Under the pieces are notes generated by a model. That model was not told the origin of the DNA. It saw only the letters and a program-made list of their open reading frames with translations, and ran no database searches. 64,000 bases of DNA from Streptomyces ficellus. Lineage in GTDB: Bacteria; Actinomycetota; Actinomycetes; Streptomycetales; Streptomycetaceae. The position numbers and the translations under genes are program-made. Shown piece by piece: positions 1 to 7,800 of this stretch. The stretch covers positions 5,146,001-5,210,000 of the forward strand of contig NZ_CP034279.1 of the NCBI RefSeq assembly GCF_009739905.1. The letters run 5' to 3'. The stretch's first letter is position 1. Each line of letters starts with the position of its first letter.

Positions 1-135
1 GGCGACGGCGGACAGCAGCTTGACGGTGTCGTCGTGACCGACGGGACAGGCCGCCGGCGCGGACGACTCGGCCATCGGACGGTTCAGTTCAAAGGTGTCA
101 CCGCAGGTGCGGCAGCGGTACTCATAGCGAGGCAT
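1..135 (-). CDS. FmdB-family zinc ribbon protein (partial)
   Basis: Reading the minus strand from the ATG at 135 gives a protein beginning MPRYEYRCRTCG, with a CxxC at residues 8-11 and a third cysteine (C30) in a CPVGH context. This is the compact N-terminal zinc ribbon of the FmdB/CxxC_CxxC_SSSS putative regulatory family. The 3' end runs off the left edge of the window, so only 45 residues are visible. Family members are small cytosolic proteins of unknown role, often called regulatory by homology only. The neighbour downstream on the same strand is a coiled-coil membrane protein gene. Confidence 0.75.
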   Translation of the reverse strand, partial: MPRYEYRCRTCGDTFELNRPMAESSAPAACPVGHDDTVKLLSAVA

Positions 136-156
136 GGCCCCAGATTAACCGCGCCG

Positions 157-1500
157 TCAGTGACCGCCGCCCCGGTCTTCCCGGATCATCTCCACCGCAC
201 GCGCCACCGTGGCCCGCACGGCCTCCGTCTCGGTCAGGAAGTGCCAGTAGTCGGGGTGACGGCCCTCCAGCCCCGCGATCGCCCGCTCCAGCCGGGCCAC
301 CGAGTCGTCCAGAGGGCGGGCGTGACGCGGATCGGGCGTGTTCCGGCCGGCCATGGCGAGCCGCTGGGCGTCCCGGATGGCGAACCGGGTGCGCTGGATC
401 TCGACCTCCGGGTCCTTGGAGACGGCGTTCAGCCGGCTGAGCCGGTCACCGGCGGCCGACACCGCCTCGTCGGCGCCGTTCAGCAGCGCCCGCACGGTCG
501 AGAGCAGGGCCGTCGCATCGGGCCACCGCTGCTCCTGACGGGCCTTGGCCGCCTCCTCGATCTTCCCCTCCGCCTGCCGGACGCTCTTGGCGGCCTGCTC
601 GGGCACATGCTGGAGGTCCTGCCAGCACGCGACACTGAACCGCCGGCGCAGCTCGCTGAGCACCGGATCGACCGACGAGGCACGGTTGGCGAGGGCCTGC
701 GCGCGCGTCCTGAGCGACACCAGCCGCTTGTCGATCTCGGCCGCCCTTTCGGGCAGCCGTTCCGCCTCCGCACGTACGCCTTCGGCATCCCGCAGGACCT
801 GGTCGGCCCGCTGCAGCGTCTCGGCGACACCGTGCTGCCCAGCGCCCTGGTTGAGCTTGGTCAGCTCCGGGCCGAGCGCGGCGAGCCGTGTCGCGAGATC
901 ATCCGCACGCAGTCCGGAACCACGCACCGTGTCGAGAGCGTTGCTCGCGGAAAGGAGCGCCGCCCTCGCCCGCTCCACGGCCGGCGCCAGCCGGGCCAGC
1001 TGGGTCTCCGCCTTGTCCAGCAGCGGCCCGAGCCCCTGCTCGAACCTGTCCAGCTCCCCTTTCACACGGACCAGGTCGTCCTTGGCGCGGTTCAGCTCCC
1101 CGCGCGCCCGGGAGGCGACGGAGGCCTCCAGATCGTCCCGGTCGAGGTCGTACGCGTCGACCACGGTGATGTACGCCAGGCTCACCTCGTCGATCCGCCG
1201 CCCCAGCTCGGCGAAACCGTCCACCGCCCGGAGCGCCCCCGGCGACGCGTCCACCGCCGTGATCGTCTCGATCGAGATCCGCAGGTCCCGCTGGGCGGTG
1301 TCCAACTCGTAGAACGCCGCCGCAGCCGCGTCCTTGGCCGCCTGAGCGTCCGCCCGCTGGCTCTCACCGCGCCCGCCGAACCAGCGCCGCGTACCCCCTC
1401 CGGCGAAGGCCCCGGGCAGCGCCGCCACCATCAACGGCACAGGCAGCAACATCAGCGCGAGCACATCCTGCACGTACCGCCGCGCTCGTGTCGCCGTCAC
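157..1500 (-). CDS. membrane-anchored coiled-coil protein, function unknown
   Basis: A 447-residue protein with one hydrophobic segment near the N-terminus (about residues 13-33) followed by a long Ala/Glu/Arg/Leu-rich region with heptad character from about residue 50 to the C-terminus. No catalytic motif is visible. The topology suggests a single-pass anchor with a large helical domain, as in scaffolds of the actinomycete envelope or septum. I do not recognise a named family. It is the longest consistent coding frame here; the overlapping plus-strand frame is low-complexity Arg/Pro/His antisense. It is followed 21 bases downstream by the FmdB-type gene and could be co-transcribed with it. 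Confidence 0.75.
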   Translation of the reverse strand: MTATRARRYVQDVLALMLLPVPLMVAALPGAFAGGGTRRWFGGRGESQRADAQAAKDAAAAAFYELDTAQRDLRISIETITAVDASPGALRAVDGFAELGRRIDEVSLAYITVVDAYDLDRDDLEASVASRARGELNRAKDDLVRVKGELDRFEQGLGPLLDKAETQLARLAPAVERARAALLSASNALDTVRGSGLRADDLATRLAALGPELTKLNQGAGQHGVAETLQRADQVLRDAEGVRAEAERLPERAAEIDKRLVSLRTRAQALANRASSVDPVLSELRRRFSVACWQDLQHVPEQAAKSVRQAEGKIEEAAKARQEQRWPDATALLSTVRALLNGADEAVSAAGDRLSRLNAVSKDPEVEIQRTRFAIRDAQRLAMAGRNTPDPRHARPLDDSVARLERAIAGLEGRHPDYWHFLTETEAVRATVARAVEMIREDRGGGH

Positions 1501-1574
1501 ATCCGCTCCCGTGCCATGTGTACGCCCCTGACCGGTTCATTCTCCCACCAGGTAAGGACGAACACACCGGCCGG

Positions 1575-2339
1575 TTAGTTCGCGCTCCGGACCGTGACTT
1601 GCCCGTTGTCGCTGCGCGCCTTCACCACGTGCCCGCTCCGCTCGTCGGTCGGCACCCCCACCTTCACCTCGCCGTTGTCACTCCCCGCCTCCACCGCGTA
1701 CCGGGTAGCACCGCCGGGCAGTTCGACGGTGATGTCACCGTTGTCGTTCACGGCCTCGACCCGCTCCGGCACCGCCCCGAGCGCCAGCCGTATCTCCCCG
1801 TTCCCCGACGACGTCACCACGCTCCTCGCGGTCCCGCCCTCCACGCGGACGTCCCCGTTCTCACTGCGCAACTCCAGCGGCCCCCGCCCGTCCCGCACGG
1901 TCACCCCACCGTTGTCGACCGTCACCTTGAGCGCCGTCTCGAACCCCTCGGCGGTCACGTCCCCGTTGTCCCCCTCCACCGTCACCGCCACCCCGCGCGG
2001 CACCCGCACCTCGTGCCGCGCCCCGCAGCGACTCGCCAGCGCGTCGCACTCCACCCGCAACGTCAGCCGGTCGCCCTCCAGCTTCCACACCGGGTCGGGC
2101 CCCTCCCCGAACACCACCCACCCGTCGACCTGCCGGCTCACCTCCACGTCCTTCACGTCCGCCGGCACCAGCACGAGCTCCGAATCGCCCGCCTCCACCA
2201 CCAGCGACTCGCCCCGGAACCCGAACGCCTTCCGCTCCACCGGCGCCCCCTCCACACCCGCATCCCCGCACCCCGCGAGCCCCAGCGCCCCCAGCACCAC
2301 CCCACCGACAACAAACGCCCGCACCCGTCCTGCACCCAC
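1575..2339 (-). CDS. DUF4097-family beta-strand repeat lipoprotein
   Basis: A 254-residue protein with a lipoprotein signal: a hydrophobic stretch ends in the lipobox LAGC at about residues 21-24, so it should be lipid-anchored on the outer face of the membrane. The mature part contains repeated DNG/ENGD-type turns (GDNGDVT, VDNGGVT, SENGDVR, NDNGDIT, SDNGEVK, SDNGQVT) spaced about 20 residues apart, the pattern of the DUF4097 putative adhesin beta-solenoid. Function is unknown; in other bacteria DUF4097 proteins are linked to envelope stress systems. No neighbouring sensor gene is seen. The upstream 170 bases separate it from tRNA-Val on the opposite strand. Confidence 0.8.
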   Translation of the reverse strand: MGAGRVRAFVVGGVVLGALGLAGCGDAGVEGAPVERKAFGFRGESLVVEAGDSELVLVPADVKDVEVSRQVDGWVVFGEGPDPVWKLEGDRLTLRVECDALASRCGARHEVRVPRGVAVTVEGDNGDVTAEGFETALKVTVDNGGVTVRDGRGPLELRSENGDVRVEGGTARSVVTSSGNGEIRLALGAVPERVEAVNDNGDITVELPGGATRYAVEAGSDNGEVKVGVPTDERSGHVVKARSDNGQVTVRSAN

Positions 2340-2514
2340 GACGACTCCCCCACTAGGTCATTTCCCTCGCCCCTCACGCTACGTATCCACCCCACCCCAC
2401 CGCGATCCGGCCACCCACCGCTCCCCAGGTAGGGCTAACCCCCGCACCCTCCGCCCGCGAGCCCAGGTTTGCGGGATCCACCGGTCGGCCATGTACCCTG
2501 TTCACTCACTCCAC

Positions 2515-2586
2515 GGGTGCGTAGCTCAGGGGTAGAGCGCTGCTCTTACAAAGCAGATGTCGGCGGTTCGAAACCGTCCGCGCCCA
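2515..2586 (+). tRNA. tRNA-Val (anticodon UAC), AICE integration target
   Basis: A full cloverleaf can be folded. The acceptor GGGTGCG pairs with CGCGCCC (one G-U), the D stem is GCTC/GAGC, and the anticodon stem CTGCT/AGCAG closes the loop CTTACAA with anticodon TAC at 2547-2549. The T arm is GGCGG-TTCGAAA-CCGTC, followed by discriminator A. The 3' CCA is not encoded. The gene spans 72 bases and stays intact because the left copy of the attachment repeat (2545-2587) restores its 3' half. Its original terminator seems to have been displaced to the far end of the element (13998-14031). Confidence 0.95.
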
Positions 2587-2587
2587 C
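2545..2587 (+). repeat. attL core of the integrated element (43 bp)
   Basis: The 43 bases from the anticodon loop to just past the discriminator base of tRNA-Val are repeated perfectly and in the same orientation at 13949-13991. Identity stops abruptly on both sides (T2544 versus G13948, T2588 versus C13992). This is the signature of tyrosine-recombinase integration into the 3' half of a tRNA gene. The adjacent integrase gene and the arm-type repeats support the assignment. Confidence 0.95.
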
Positions 2588-2605
2588 TTGATCGGCAGTA
2601 CGACG

Positions 2606-2652
2606 AAGGCCCAGGCCATCCGGCAGTTTCCCGGTGTCCTGGGCCTTGTTCG
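2606..2652 (+). terminator. Rho-independent-like terminator after tRNA-Val
   Basis: AAGGCCCAGG (2606-2615) and CCTGGGCCTT (2638-2647) form a perfect 10-bp stem, followed by a weakly T-rich tail. It lies inside the element, between attL and the integrase stop. It could end both the tRNA transcript and the leftward integrase operon, since the stem is symmetrical. Confidence 0.7.
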
Positions 2653-2683
2653 TTCCTCTGCCGTCACCGAGGGGAGCGGGCGG

Positions 2684-2704
2684 CGTGCCACTCACGTGCC
2701 AGAT
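2684..2704 (+). repeat. candidate integrase arm-type sites, left end
   Basis: CGTGCCA occurs at 2684 and again at 2695 (as CGTGCCAGAT), 11 bases apart and overlapping the integrase stop codon. The same word is present as two tandem 11-mers near the right end (13815-13836) in the same orientation. Paired short repeats flanking the two attachment cores are expected for tyrosine-integrase arm binding. The role is inferred. Confidence 0.5.
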
Positions 2705-3822
2705 GGTCCGTTCCGATCTTGAACCTTCCGGATTTGGCGGTCCACGTGATCGGCGATCTTATGGTCGCGACCGTTCACCAGGTGCTGGTAGATCAGCGCC
2801 GCCCGTACCGACGAGTGCCCCATCCGGTGCATCAGCTCCCGCGTGGTCGCGCCACCAGTGGCCGCCAGAGTGTTGCCCGTGTGCCGCAGGTCGTGGAAGT
2901 GGACGTCCCCTAGACCGGCCTGGGCCAGGGCGCGCAGCCAGATACGGCGGAAGTTGTTGCGGCGCAGCATGCCGCCGCGAGGCCCAACGAAGACCAGTCC
3001 GTTGCGCCCCGCCTGCGAGTACTCGGACAGGTGGGCTTGCAGCTCCTCGCCCAGCGAGGCCGGAAACGCGACCGTACGAATGCCCGCAGCGCTCTTCGGC
3101 GTCTTGATCAGCAAGCCGTCCGTACGCGTCTCGGCGGCAGCCCGGCGAACGGAGACGACTCGGCGCTCCAGGTCGACGTCATGCCGCTGGAGCGCCGCCA
3201 GCTCCCCGAACCGCAGCGACGTGAATGCGGCGAGCAGGATCAACGCTCGGTAGCGCTCGGGGACGACGTCGGCGAGCCGGAACACCTCGGCGACCGTGAG
3301 GAAGGGACGCTCAGCCGTCTTCGTGGCACCTGCACCCTTGATCCGGCAGGGGTTGCGCTGGATCAGCCCGTCATCGACTGCCGTGTGCATGATCGCCCGA
3401 AGGATCTGGTACGCCTTCACCACGGTCGGTTCACCCACGCCGCTGTCGAGAAGGCCGGCACGCCAACGCCGGATCTGCGGTGTGGTGATGTCACCCACGT
3501 TGACGTCGCGGAACGTCGGCAGGATGTGCAGCCGCAGAGCACTGCCGTTGCGCTCCCGGGTTGTTGCCGCGTAGTCGCGCTCCTTGAACCAGGCGTCGGC
3601 GTACGCCCCGAACGGGATCTTGTCGTCCGGATTCTGCCACCGACCCTCGATGATCTCCGCTTCCTTGCGGACCAGCCACCGGTCAGCGTCAGTCTGCGTC
3701 GCGAAGGTCTGCGGTGCCGCACGGAGCTGCCCGTCGGGGCCTCGGTACCGCGCCTGAAAGCGCCCGGAGGGCAGCTTGCGAACCGAGCCGAAGCGGCGCT
3801 TCCTGCCCTTGCCGTTTGCCAT
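2692..3822 (-). CDS. int: tyrosine-recombinase integrase of the AICE
   Basis: A 376-residue protein with an N-terminal SAM-like arm-binding region (roughly residues 10-60), a core-binding helical domain (about 70-160) and a C-terminal catalytic domain. The catalytic set is visible: Arg204 in TSLRFGEL, H310-x-x-R313-H314 in HDLRHT, His336 in RMGHSS and Tyr345 in ALIYQH. It should carry out site-specific recombination between the element attP and the 3' half of tRNA-Val. It lies directly beside attL, and its ATG overlaps the xis stop by one base, so integrase and excisionase are translationally linked. Confidence 0.95.
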   Translation of the reverse strand: MANGKGRKRRFGSVRKLPSGRFQARYRGPDGQLRAAPQTFATQTDADRWLVRKEAEIIEGRWQNPDDKIPFGAYADAWFKERDYAATTRERNGSALRLHILPTFRDVNVGDITTPQIRRWRAGLLDSGVGEPTVVKAYQILRAIMHTAVDDGLIQRNPCRIKGAGATKTAERPFLTVAEVFRLADVVPERYRALILLAAFTSLRFGELAALQRHDVDLERRVVSVRRAAAETRTDGLLIKTPKSAAGIRTVAFPASLGEELQAHLSEYSQAGRNGLVFVGPRGGMLRRNNFRRIWLRALAQAGLGDVHFHDLRHTGNTLAATGGATTRELMHRMGHSSVRAALIYQHLVNGRDHKIADHVDRQIRKVQDRNGPSGT

Positions 3823-4037
3823 CAGGCCACCGCCTTGTACGCCGTCCCACGGCCCGGCGAGATCGGCGACACGGTGTTCGCCAGGACGAACGACTCCAAC
3901 GCGCTCTCCGGAATGCGCACATGGCGGCCGACCTTGACGAAGACGATGCGACGCTCGGCGATCAGGCGGCGTGGGAAGCGCTCCGTCGTCCCGAGGTATT
4001 CGGCGACTTCAGCGACGCTCATCAGCCGGTCCTTCAT
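3822..4037 (-). CDS. xis: excisionase, MerR-like helix-turn-helix
   Basis: A 71-residue basic protein. Residues 6-50 (SVAEVAEYLGTTERFPRRLI followed by KVGRHVRIPESALESFV) fit the excisionase/AlpA-type winged-helix DNA-binding domain. Such proteins bend attL/attR DNA to direct the integrase toward excision. The ATG at 4037 overlaps the stop of the upstream initiator gene by four bases, and its own stop overlaps the int start, giving a rep-xis-int order as in pSAM2-like elements. I chose this short start because longer upstream in-frame sequence lies entirely inside rep. Confidence 0.88.
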   Translation of the reverse strand: MKDRLMSVAEVAEYLGTTERFPRRLIAERRIVFVKVGRHVRIPESALESFVLANTVSPISPGRGTAYKAVA

Positions 4038-5443
4038 GCTGCGGCTCCTTCCAGGTCGAGTTCGGCGCGGATCTCTCGGGCGTGTTCGCGGTTGTGCTGG
4101 ATGTCGCGGCGGACGTTGGCGGCGAGCCAGGATTCGCCGGGGGTGGAGCCATGTCCGGCGTAGGCCCAGTGGGCGACGGTGAGGACGGTGGCTTCCGGGT
4201 GTTCGTCGGGGTCGGGCAGTCCGAGTGCGGTGCGTTGCTGGGCGGCGCGGTAGTCGGCGCGGACCTGGCGTAAGGCACCGAGGGTGGTGGAGTAGCGGCG
4301 GGACTTGGTGGAGAAGTGGCCGCGGAAGCCGAGCATGTGGGCCCAGGCCCGCAGCCGCCGGTCCGGGTAGGCCGCATCGAGGTCCATGCAGGCTTCCATG
4401 AGCCGCCGGGGGTGGTCCGGGACACCAAGGAGGACGAGGGCTTCCTTGTTGCCGACCGGGTGGTCGACGGTGCCGGTGGTCTCGGCGGCTTTGGTGGCGT
4501 ACTTGGCGACGTAGGCGGCGACCGCCTGTTCGGTCAGCTCCTCGCCCTGGCCGAAGGCGCCGATGGGCTGGACGTCGAGCTGGTCGCCCCACCGCAGCAC
4601 CAGGTCCTGGTCGACGCCGTGCTCCGGGGCGGCGGGAACGCTGACCTCAACGCGGGCGGCGGCGGCCCGGATGGCGTCGGTCAGCAGGTCGAGGGTGGCC
4701 CAGGCCGGGGGCGGGGTGTCGGGTCCTTCGGGGCCGTCGAAGCGGATGACGGCGTGGAAGTGCACGGCGCCGCGCTTCTGGTACTCGGCGACCTTGCCGA
4801 ACGAGACCCGGGACTGCTCCCGGGCGGCTTTCTGAGTGAGGCCGGCACGGCGGGCGACTTCCCGGCGGAGGTAGATCGTGAAGTACCGCCACAGTTCGGA
4901 GGCGTGGTTGTTCCACAGCACGGCGCCCGCGTAGTCGTAGGTCTCCGGGTCGAGCGGGGTGCCGAGTTCGGGGGCGTCTTCGGGGTGTCGGGTCCCGCAG
5001 CGGCATCGGCGGTTGCCGGGTCGGTTGTGGACCGGGCCGAAGGAGGGCGCGGTGAGAGTGGCGAAGACGCGGGGGTGGTCGCGGATCGTGTCGGGGGTGC
5101 CTTTGTCGGGTGCGCCGACGAGCCCGGCGCGGATCAGGTGGTAGGTGTCCCCGGCGTAGGTCCAGGCGCAGGCGGGGCAGCGGGAGGCCCGGCGGTTGCC
5201 GCAGGCGACGCGCAGGACGCCGCCGGGTTCGTTGTCGGTGGTGTAGGCGTGCAGGACGGTCTTGGTGGCGGGGTCGATGAGCTTGGTGCCGCCGGACAGG
5301 CGGATGGGTGCGGCGCATCCTCCGGTGCGGCGGATCTGTTCGGTGAGGCGGTCGAACCCGGGGGACCCGGCCACCCGGAGCAGATCGCTCAGGGTGGCCG
5401 GGTCCAGGCCCGCCGCGGTGGCGGTGTCGGTCAAGGCGATCAC
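4034..5443 (-). CDS. RepSA-type rolling-circle replication initiator
   Basis: A 469-residue protein resembling the RepSA initiators of Streptomyces AICEs. The segment VFATLTAPSFGPVH (about residues 127-139) is a hallmark of the family. An HUH-type metal-binding motif is seen in GAVHFHAV (His228, His230). The candidate nicking tyrosine lies in AAYVAKY (Tyr311 or Tyr315). Cysteine pairs at 89-92 and 147-149 suggest a zinc-stabilised N-terminal segment. It would nick the element origin after excision so that the circular form can replicate. Its start overlaps the stop of the small zinc-finger gene upstream by four bases. Confidence 0.9.
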   Translation of the reverse strand: MIALTDTATAAGLDPATLSDLLRVAGSPGFDRLTEQIRRTGGCAAPIRLSGGTKLIDPATKTVLHAYTTDNEPGGVLRVACGNRRASRCPACAWTYAGDTYHLIRAGLVGAPDKGTPDTIRDHPRVFATLTAPSFGPVHNRPGNRRCRCGTRHPEDAPELGTPLDPETYDYAGAVLWNNHASELWRYFTIYLRREVARRAGLTQKAAREQSRVSFGKVAEYQKRGAVHFHAVIRFDGPEGPDTPPPAWATLDLLTDAIRAAAARVEVSVPAAPEHGVDQDLVLRWGDQLDVQPIGAFGQGEELTEQAVAAYVAKYATKAAETTGTVDHPVGNKEALVLLGVPDHPRRLMEACMDLDAAYPDRRLRAWAHMLGFRGHFSTKSRRYSTTLGALRQVRADYRAAQQRTALGLPDPDEHPEATVLTVAHWAYAGHGSTPGESWLAANVRRDIQHNREHAREIRAELDLEGAAA

Positions 5444-5622
5444 TTCCCGGCGCGGGCGAGGGCGGCGGGGGCGGTGCGGTTGCCGGTGCCCTTGCAGGCC
5501 GGGCAGGTGGCGGGAAGAGTGCGGCGCTGCCCGTCCGGCGTGGTGGTGCCGGTGGTGATGTGGACGACGGGGAAGCCGTCGCAGTGGGAGCAGACGCGCG
5601 GGGTCGGGTGCTGGGGCATCAT
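5440..5622 (-). CDS. small CxxC zinc-finger protein of the AICE operon
   Basis: A 60-residue protein with two CxxC pairs (VCSHC and TCPACKGTG) arranged like half of a DnaJ-type zinc ribbon. I recognise no specific family, although small proteins of this kind commonly precede rep in AICEs. The start was taken at 5622 (MMPQ), where GAAAGGGACA gives a weak ribosome site; the next Met, one codon on, is equally possible. The stop overlaps the rep start in an ATGA arrangement. Longer upstream reading is Pro/Arg-rich and unlikely to be translated. Confidence 0.65.
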   Translation of the reverse strand: MMPQHPTPRVCSHCDGFPVVHITTGTTTPDGQRRTLPATCPACKGTGNRTAPAALARAGK

Positions 5623-5713
5623 GGGTTGTCCCTTTCGGGTCCGGTGGATCTGGGAGGGGTTCAGGCGCCCGGGGCGGCGGAAGTTTGGCGACCGAGGCCG
5701 CTCCGGGGGCCGC

Positions 5714-6271
5714 TTAGCGTGTGTTGCGCCTGCCGTGGCCCTTGGCCGCGTACATCGACTTGTCGGCGGCCGAGAGGGCGTCGGTGAGGGCGGGGAGGGG
5801 CAGGTGGTCACGGTGGCAGTGGCCGACCGAGGCCGAGACCCGCAGGGTGTGGCCGTGGTGCGTGACGGGCTCGTCGAGCGCGGCCCGGAGGGCGGGAAGG
5901 CCGGCGGTGTGGTCGGGGTCGGTGACGATGGCGGCGAACTCGTCTCCGCCGAGGCGGGCGGCGATGCCGTGACGGCCGCACCAGGTGCTGAGGCGGTCGG
6001 CGGTCGCGGTGAGGACGGTGTCTCCGGCGGCGTGGCCGTGGGTGTCGTTGATGGCCTTGAAGTCGTCCAGGTCGACCAGGACCACGAGCGCGTTGCCGTG
6101 CCGGGCCAGCAGGTGGTCGGCGCGGGCGGTCCATCCGGCGCGGGTGTGCAGGGCGGTCAGGGGGTCGCGGCGGGCGGTGGCAAGGCGGCGGATGAGCAGC
6201 CCGCCGTGCAGGGCCCAGCCGAGGGCCGGTAAGCCAGCGGCGGCGATCGTGGCCGTGTCCATGCCGGTCAC
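5714..6271 (-). CDS. GGDEF diguanylate cyclase encoded by the AICE
   Basis: A 185-residue protein: one N-terminal hydrophobic segment (about residues 7-27), a short linker, then a complete GGDEF domain. The linker end DPLTALHTR, the metal and base-binding segment LVDLDDFKAINDTHGHAAGD (residues 65-84) and the active-site loop RLGGDEF (106-112) are all intact. It should therefore make cyclic di-GMP at the membrane. The canonical RxxD inhibitory site five residues before the loop is absent (RHGI), so product inhibition there is not expected. It has no separate sensor domain. It sits in the transfer/replication operon and overlaps the next gene by four bases. Confidence 0.9.
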   Translation of the reverse strand: MTGMDTATIAAAGLPALGWALHGGLLIRRLATARRDPLTALHTRAGWTARADHLLARHGNALVVLVDLDDFKAINDTHGHAAGDTVLTATADRLSTWCGRHGIAARLGGDEFAAIVTDPDHTAGLPALRAALDEPVTHHGHTLRVSASVGHCHRDHLPLPALTDALSAADKSMYAAKGHGRRNTR

Positions 6272-6507
6272 CGGCCCTTGCGCCGGTTGCGGGCGGGCTT
6301 GATGGGCGGGATGGCGTCGTAGGCGTCGCGGCCCTGCTCGAAGGAGGCCCGGTCGTTGTCGTTCATGCTGGTGGCGCCGAGCTGGCGGTGGATGCGGCCG
6401 ATGGCCTTGCGGTCGCCGTGGCGCTTGGCGATGGCGTACTCGCGCCCCAGTTCGGCCATCTGCGGGTTGGACGGCGTGCTTTCGCTCTTGCGGCGGAAGA
6501 GGCCCAT
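6268..6507 (-). CDS. hypothetical small basic protein of the AICE operon
   Basis: A 79-residue, charged, basic protein (starts MGLFRRKSES, ends in a KPARNRRKGR tail) with no membrane segment. No family is recognised. The stop codon overlaps the start of the GGDEF gene, so the two are probably co-translated. It lies two bases downstream of the SpdD-like gene, inside the continuous leftward operon, which is the main support for it being real. Confidence 0.6.
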   Translation of the reverse strand: MGLFRRKSESTPSNPQMAELGREYAIAKRHGDRKAIGRIHRQLGATSMNDNDRASFEQGRDAYDAIPPIKPARNRRKGR

Positions 6508-6508
6508 G

Positions 6509-6805
6509 TCAGTGCTTCCTTTCCTGGTTGATCAGGGACTTGAGGACGACGGCGCACACGGCGACCGAGGTGGCGGTGATGGCGACGGCGAGGAGCATGG
6601 AGACGAGGACGGCGCCGACGACCAGGACCACGGCCCCGCCACCGGCCACGAGGGCGAGCGCGCTGCCGGGGGTGAGCTGGACCGCCGTGCGGGCGGAGGG
6701 GGCGACCGGGGCCGGGGGTGCCGGCAGGGGGGCGGCCGGGTGCTCGGGCACGGTGTGCCGGGTCGGGGTGTAAGTGTCGGGGCGCGGGTACTTGGGGGTG
6801 AACAC
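6509..6805 (-). CDS. SpdD-like small membrane protein
   Basis: A 98-residue protein with a Pro-rich N-terminal half (about residues 1-45) and a long hydrophobic stretch at about 47-90 that can form two membrane helices, ending in a short charged tail. Small proteins of this shape in AICE and Streptomyces plasmid transfer operons are called SpdD and are associated with intramycelial spread of the element. The assignment rests on size, topology and position rather than a motif. Confidence 0.6.
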   Translation of the reverse strand: MFTPKYPRPDTYTPTRHTVPEHPAAPLPAPPAPVAPSARTAVQLTPGSALALVAGGGAVVLVVGAVLVSMLLAVAITATSVAVCAVVLKSLINQERKH

Positions 6806-6821
6806 GGGGGCGGGTCTCCTT

Positions 6822-7007
6822 TCAGGCTTTGCAGCGGTGGGTGCGGGCGGCGAGTTCGGCGGCGGCGCGGGTGAAGTAGTCGGCGGAGAAGTCGCAGCCG
6901 GGGGCGGAGCACACGGCGGTGTGCTTGGTGCGGCCCCGGCCGTCGTGGTGGGTGCCGACCTGAACGGGACCGATGCGGATGACGTTGTAGAAGCGGTTCG
7001 GTCGCAC
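6822..7007 (-). CDS. small mobile-element transfer protein with C2H-type cysteines
   Basis: A 61-residue protein starting at GTG 7007, preceded by a good ribosome site (GGAGAAA). The longer upstream frame would overlap the next gene and lacks one. The segment AVCSAPGCDFSADYF followed later by a His/Cys pair (HRC) gives a possible zinc site. Proteins of this size, beginning RFxNVxRIGPVQV, are a recurring family annotated as mobile element transfer protein in Streptomyces AICEs. Its biochemical role is not known. It lies between the two membrane spread genes. Confidence 0.65.
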   Translation of the reverse strand: MRPNRFYNVIRIGPVQVGTHHDGRGRTKHTAVCSAPGCDFSADYFTRAAAELAARTHRCKA

Positions 7008-7026
7008 GGGTCTTTCTCCTTCCGTG

Positions 7027-7719
7027 TCAGGCGAGTTGGTGGGCGATGGAGTCCGCCAGAGCGGCCGGGACACCGAGGCGACTGCGCAGGGTCGCTGCGT
7101 CGATCGGGGTGCCGGTCTGGGCGCGGTGAGCGTCAGCGACCTTGCGTGCGTGGTCGAGCAGCGCGGGCGGGAACGGAGCCGCGGGCGCCGTGGAGACGGG
7201 CTGCGGCGGGGCGACCGGGGGAGCTTCCGGTGGGGCCGGGTCGGCGGGCGGCAGCTCGGGCGCGGGGTCCAGGGCCCGTTCCACGGTCAGATCCGCGACC
7301 GGTTCAGGGGCGGGCTCTTCCGCAGGAGCCTGGTCTGCTGGTTCAGGCTTGGGCGCTGGTGTGGGTGCGTGGGCCAGGAGCGTGCCGCCGAGGAACGCGA
7401 GGGCGGGCCATCCGGCGACGAGAATCCGCAGCCACGGCGGGACGTTCTGCATGTCGAGCATTCCGGCGGTGGCGACGTTGGCGCCGAGGGACGCGATGAG
7501 GGCGATGGCGAACCACAGCCAGGCATCACGGTTGCCCGCGTCGGCGCGCATGCGGCGCCATGCGGCGACCAGCAGCAGGTCGACGCTCACCGGGTAGGCC
7601 CACGCCTTCCAGCCGTCCTGCCCAGCGGCTTGCGCCAGGTCATGCAGGTGGGAGAAGGACAGGGCACCGGCGATCACTGCCTGGATGAGTACGGCGTCGA
7701 GGCGGAGAGTGCGGAACAC
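7027..7719 (-). CDS. DUF2637 / SpdB-type membrane spread protein
   Basis: A 230-residue protein with about four hydrophobic helices in the first 120 residues (including the DUF2637-like segment around AWAYPVSVDLLLVAAW), then a long Pro/Ala/Glu linker (about 120-185) and a short C-terminal helical region ending in RLGVPAALADSIAHQLA. DUF2637 proteins are found next to the transfer ATPase in Streptomyces conjugative elements and match SpdB-like spread proteins, thought to move DNA across septal cross-walls. It lies 80 bases downstream of the FtsK-like gene. Confidence 0.8.
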   Translation of the reverse strand: MFRTLRLDAVLIQAVIAGALSFSHLHDLAQAAGQDGWKAWAYPVSVDLLLVAAWRRMRADAGNRDAWLWFAIALIASLGANVATAGMLDMQNVPPWLRILVAGWPALAFLGGTLLAHAPTPAPKPEPADQAPAEEPAPEPVADLTVERALDPAPELPPADPAPPEAPPVAPPQPVSTAPAAPFPPALLDHARKVADAHRAQTGTPIDAATLRSRLGVPAALADSIAHQLA

Positions 7720-7800
7720 GAGGTCACCTCCTTTCAGGCATGGGTCGGGTAGGGACCTGGCGCGAGACGGTCACGCCGACCGAGGAGGGAGAGGGGGCCG

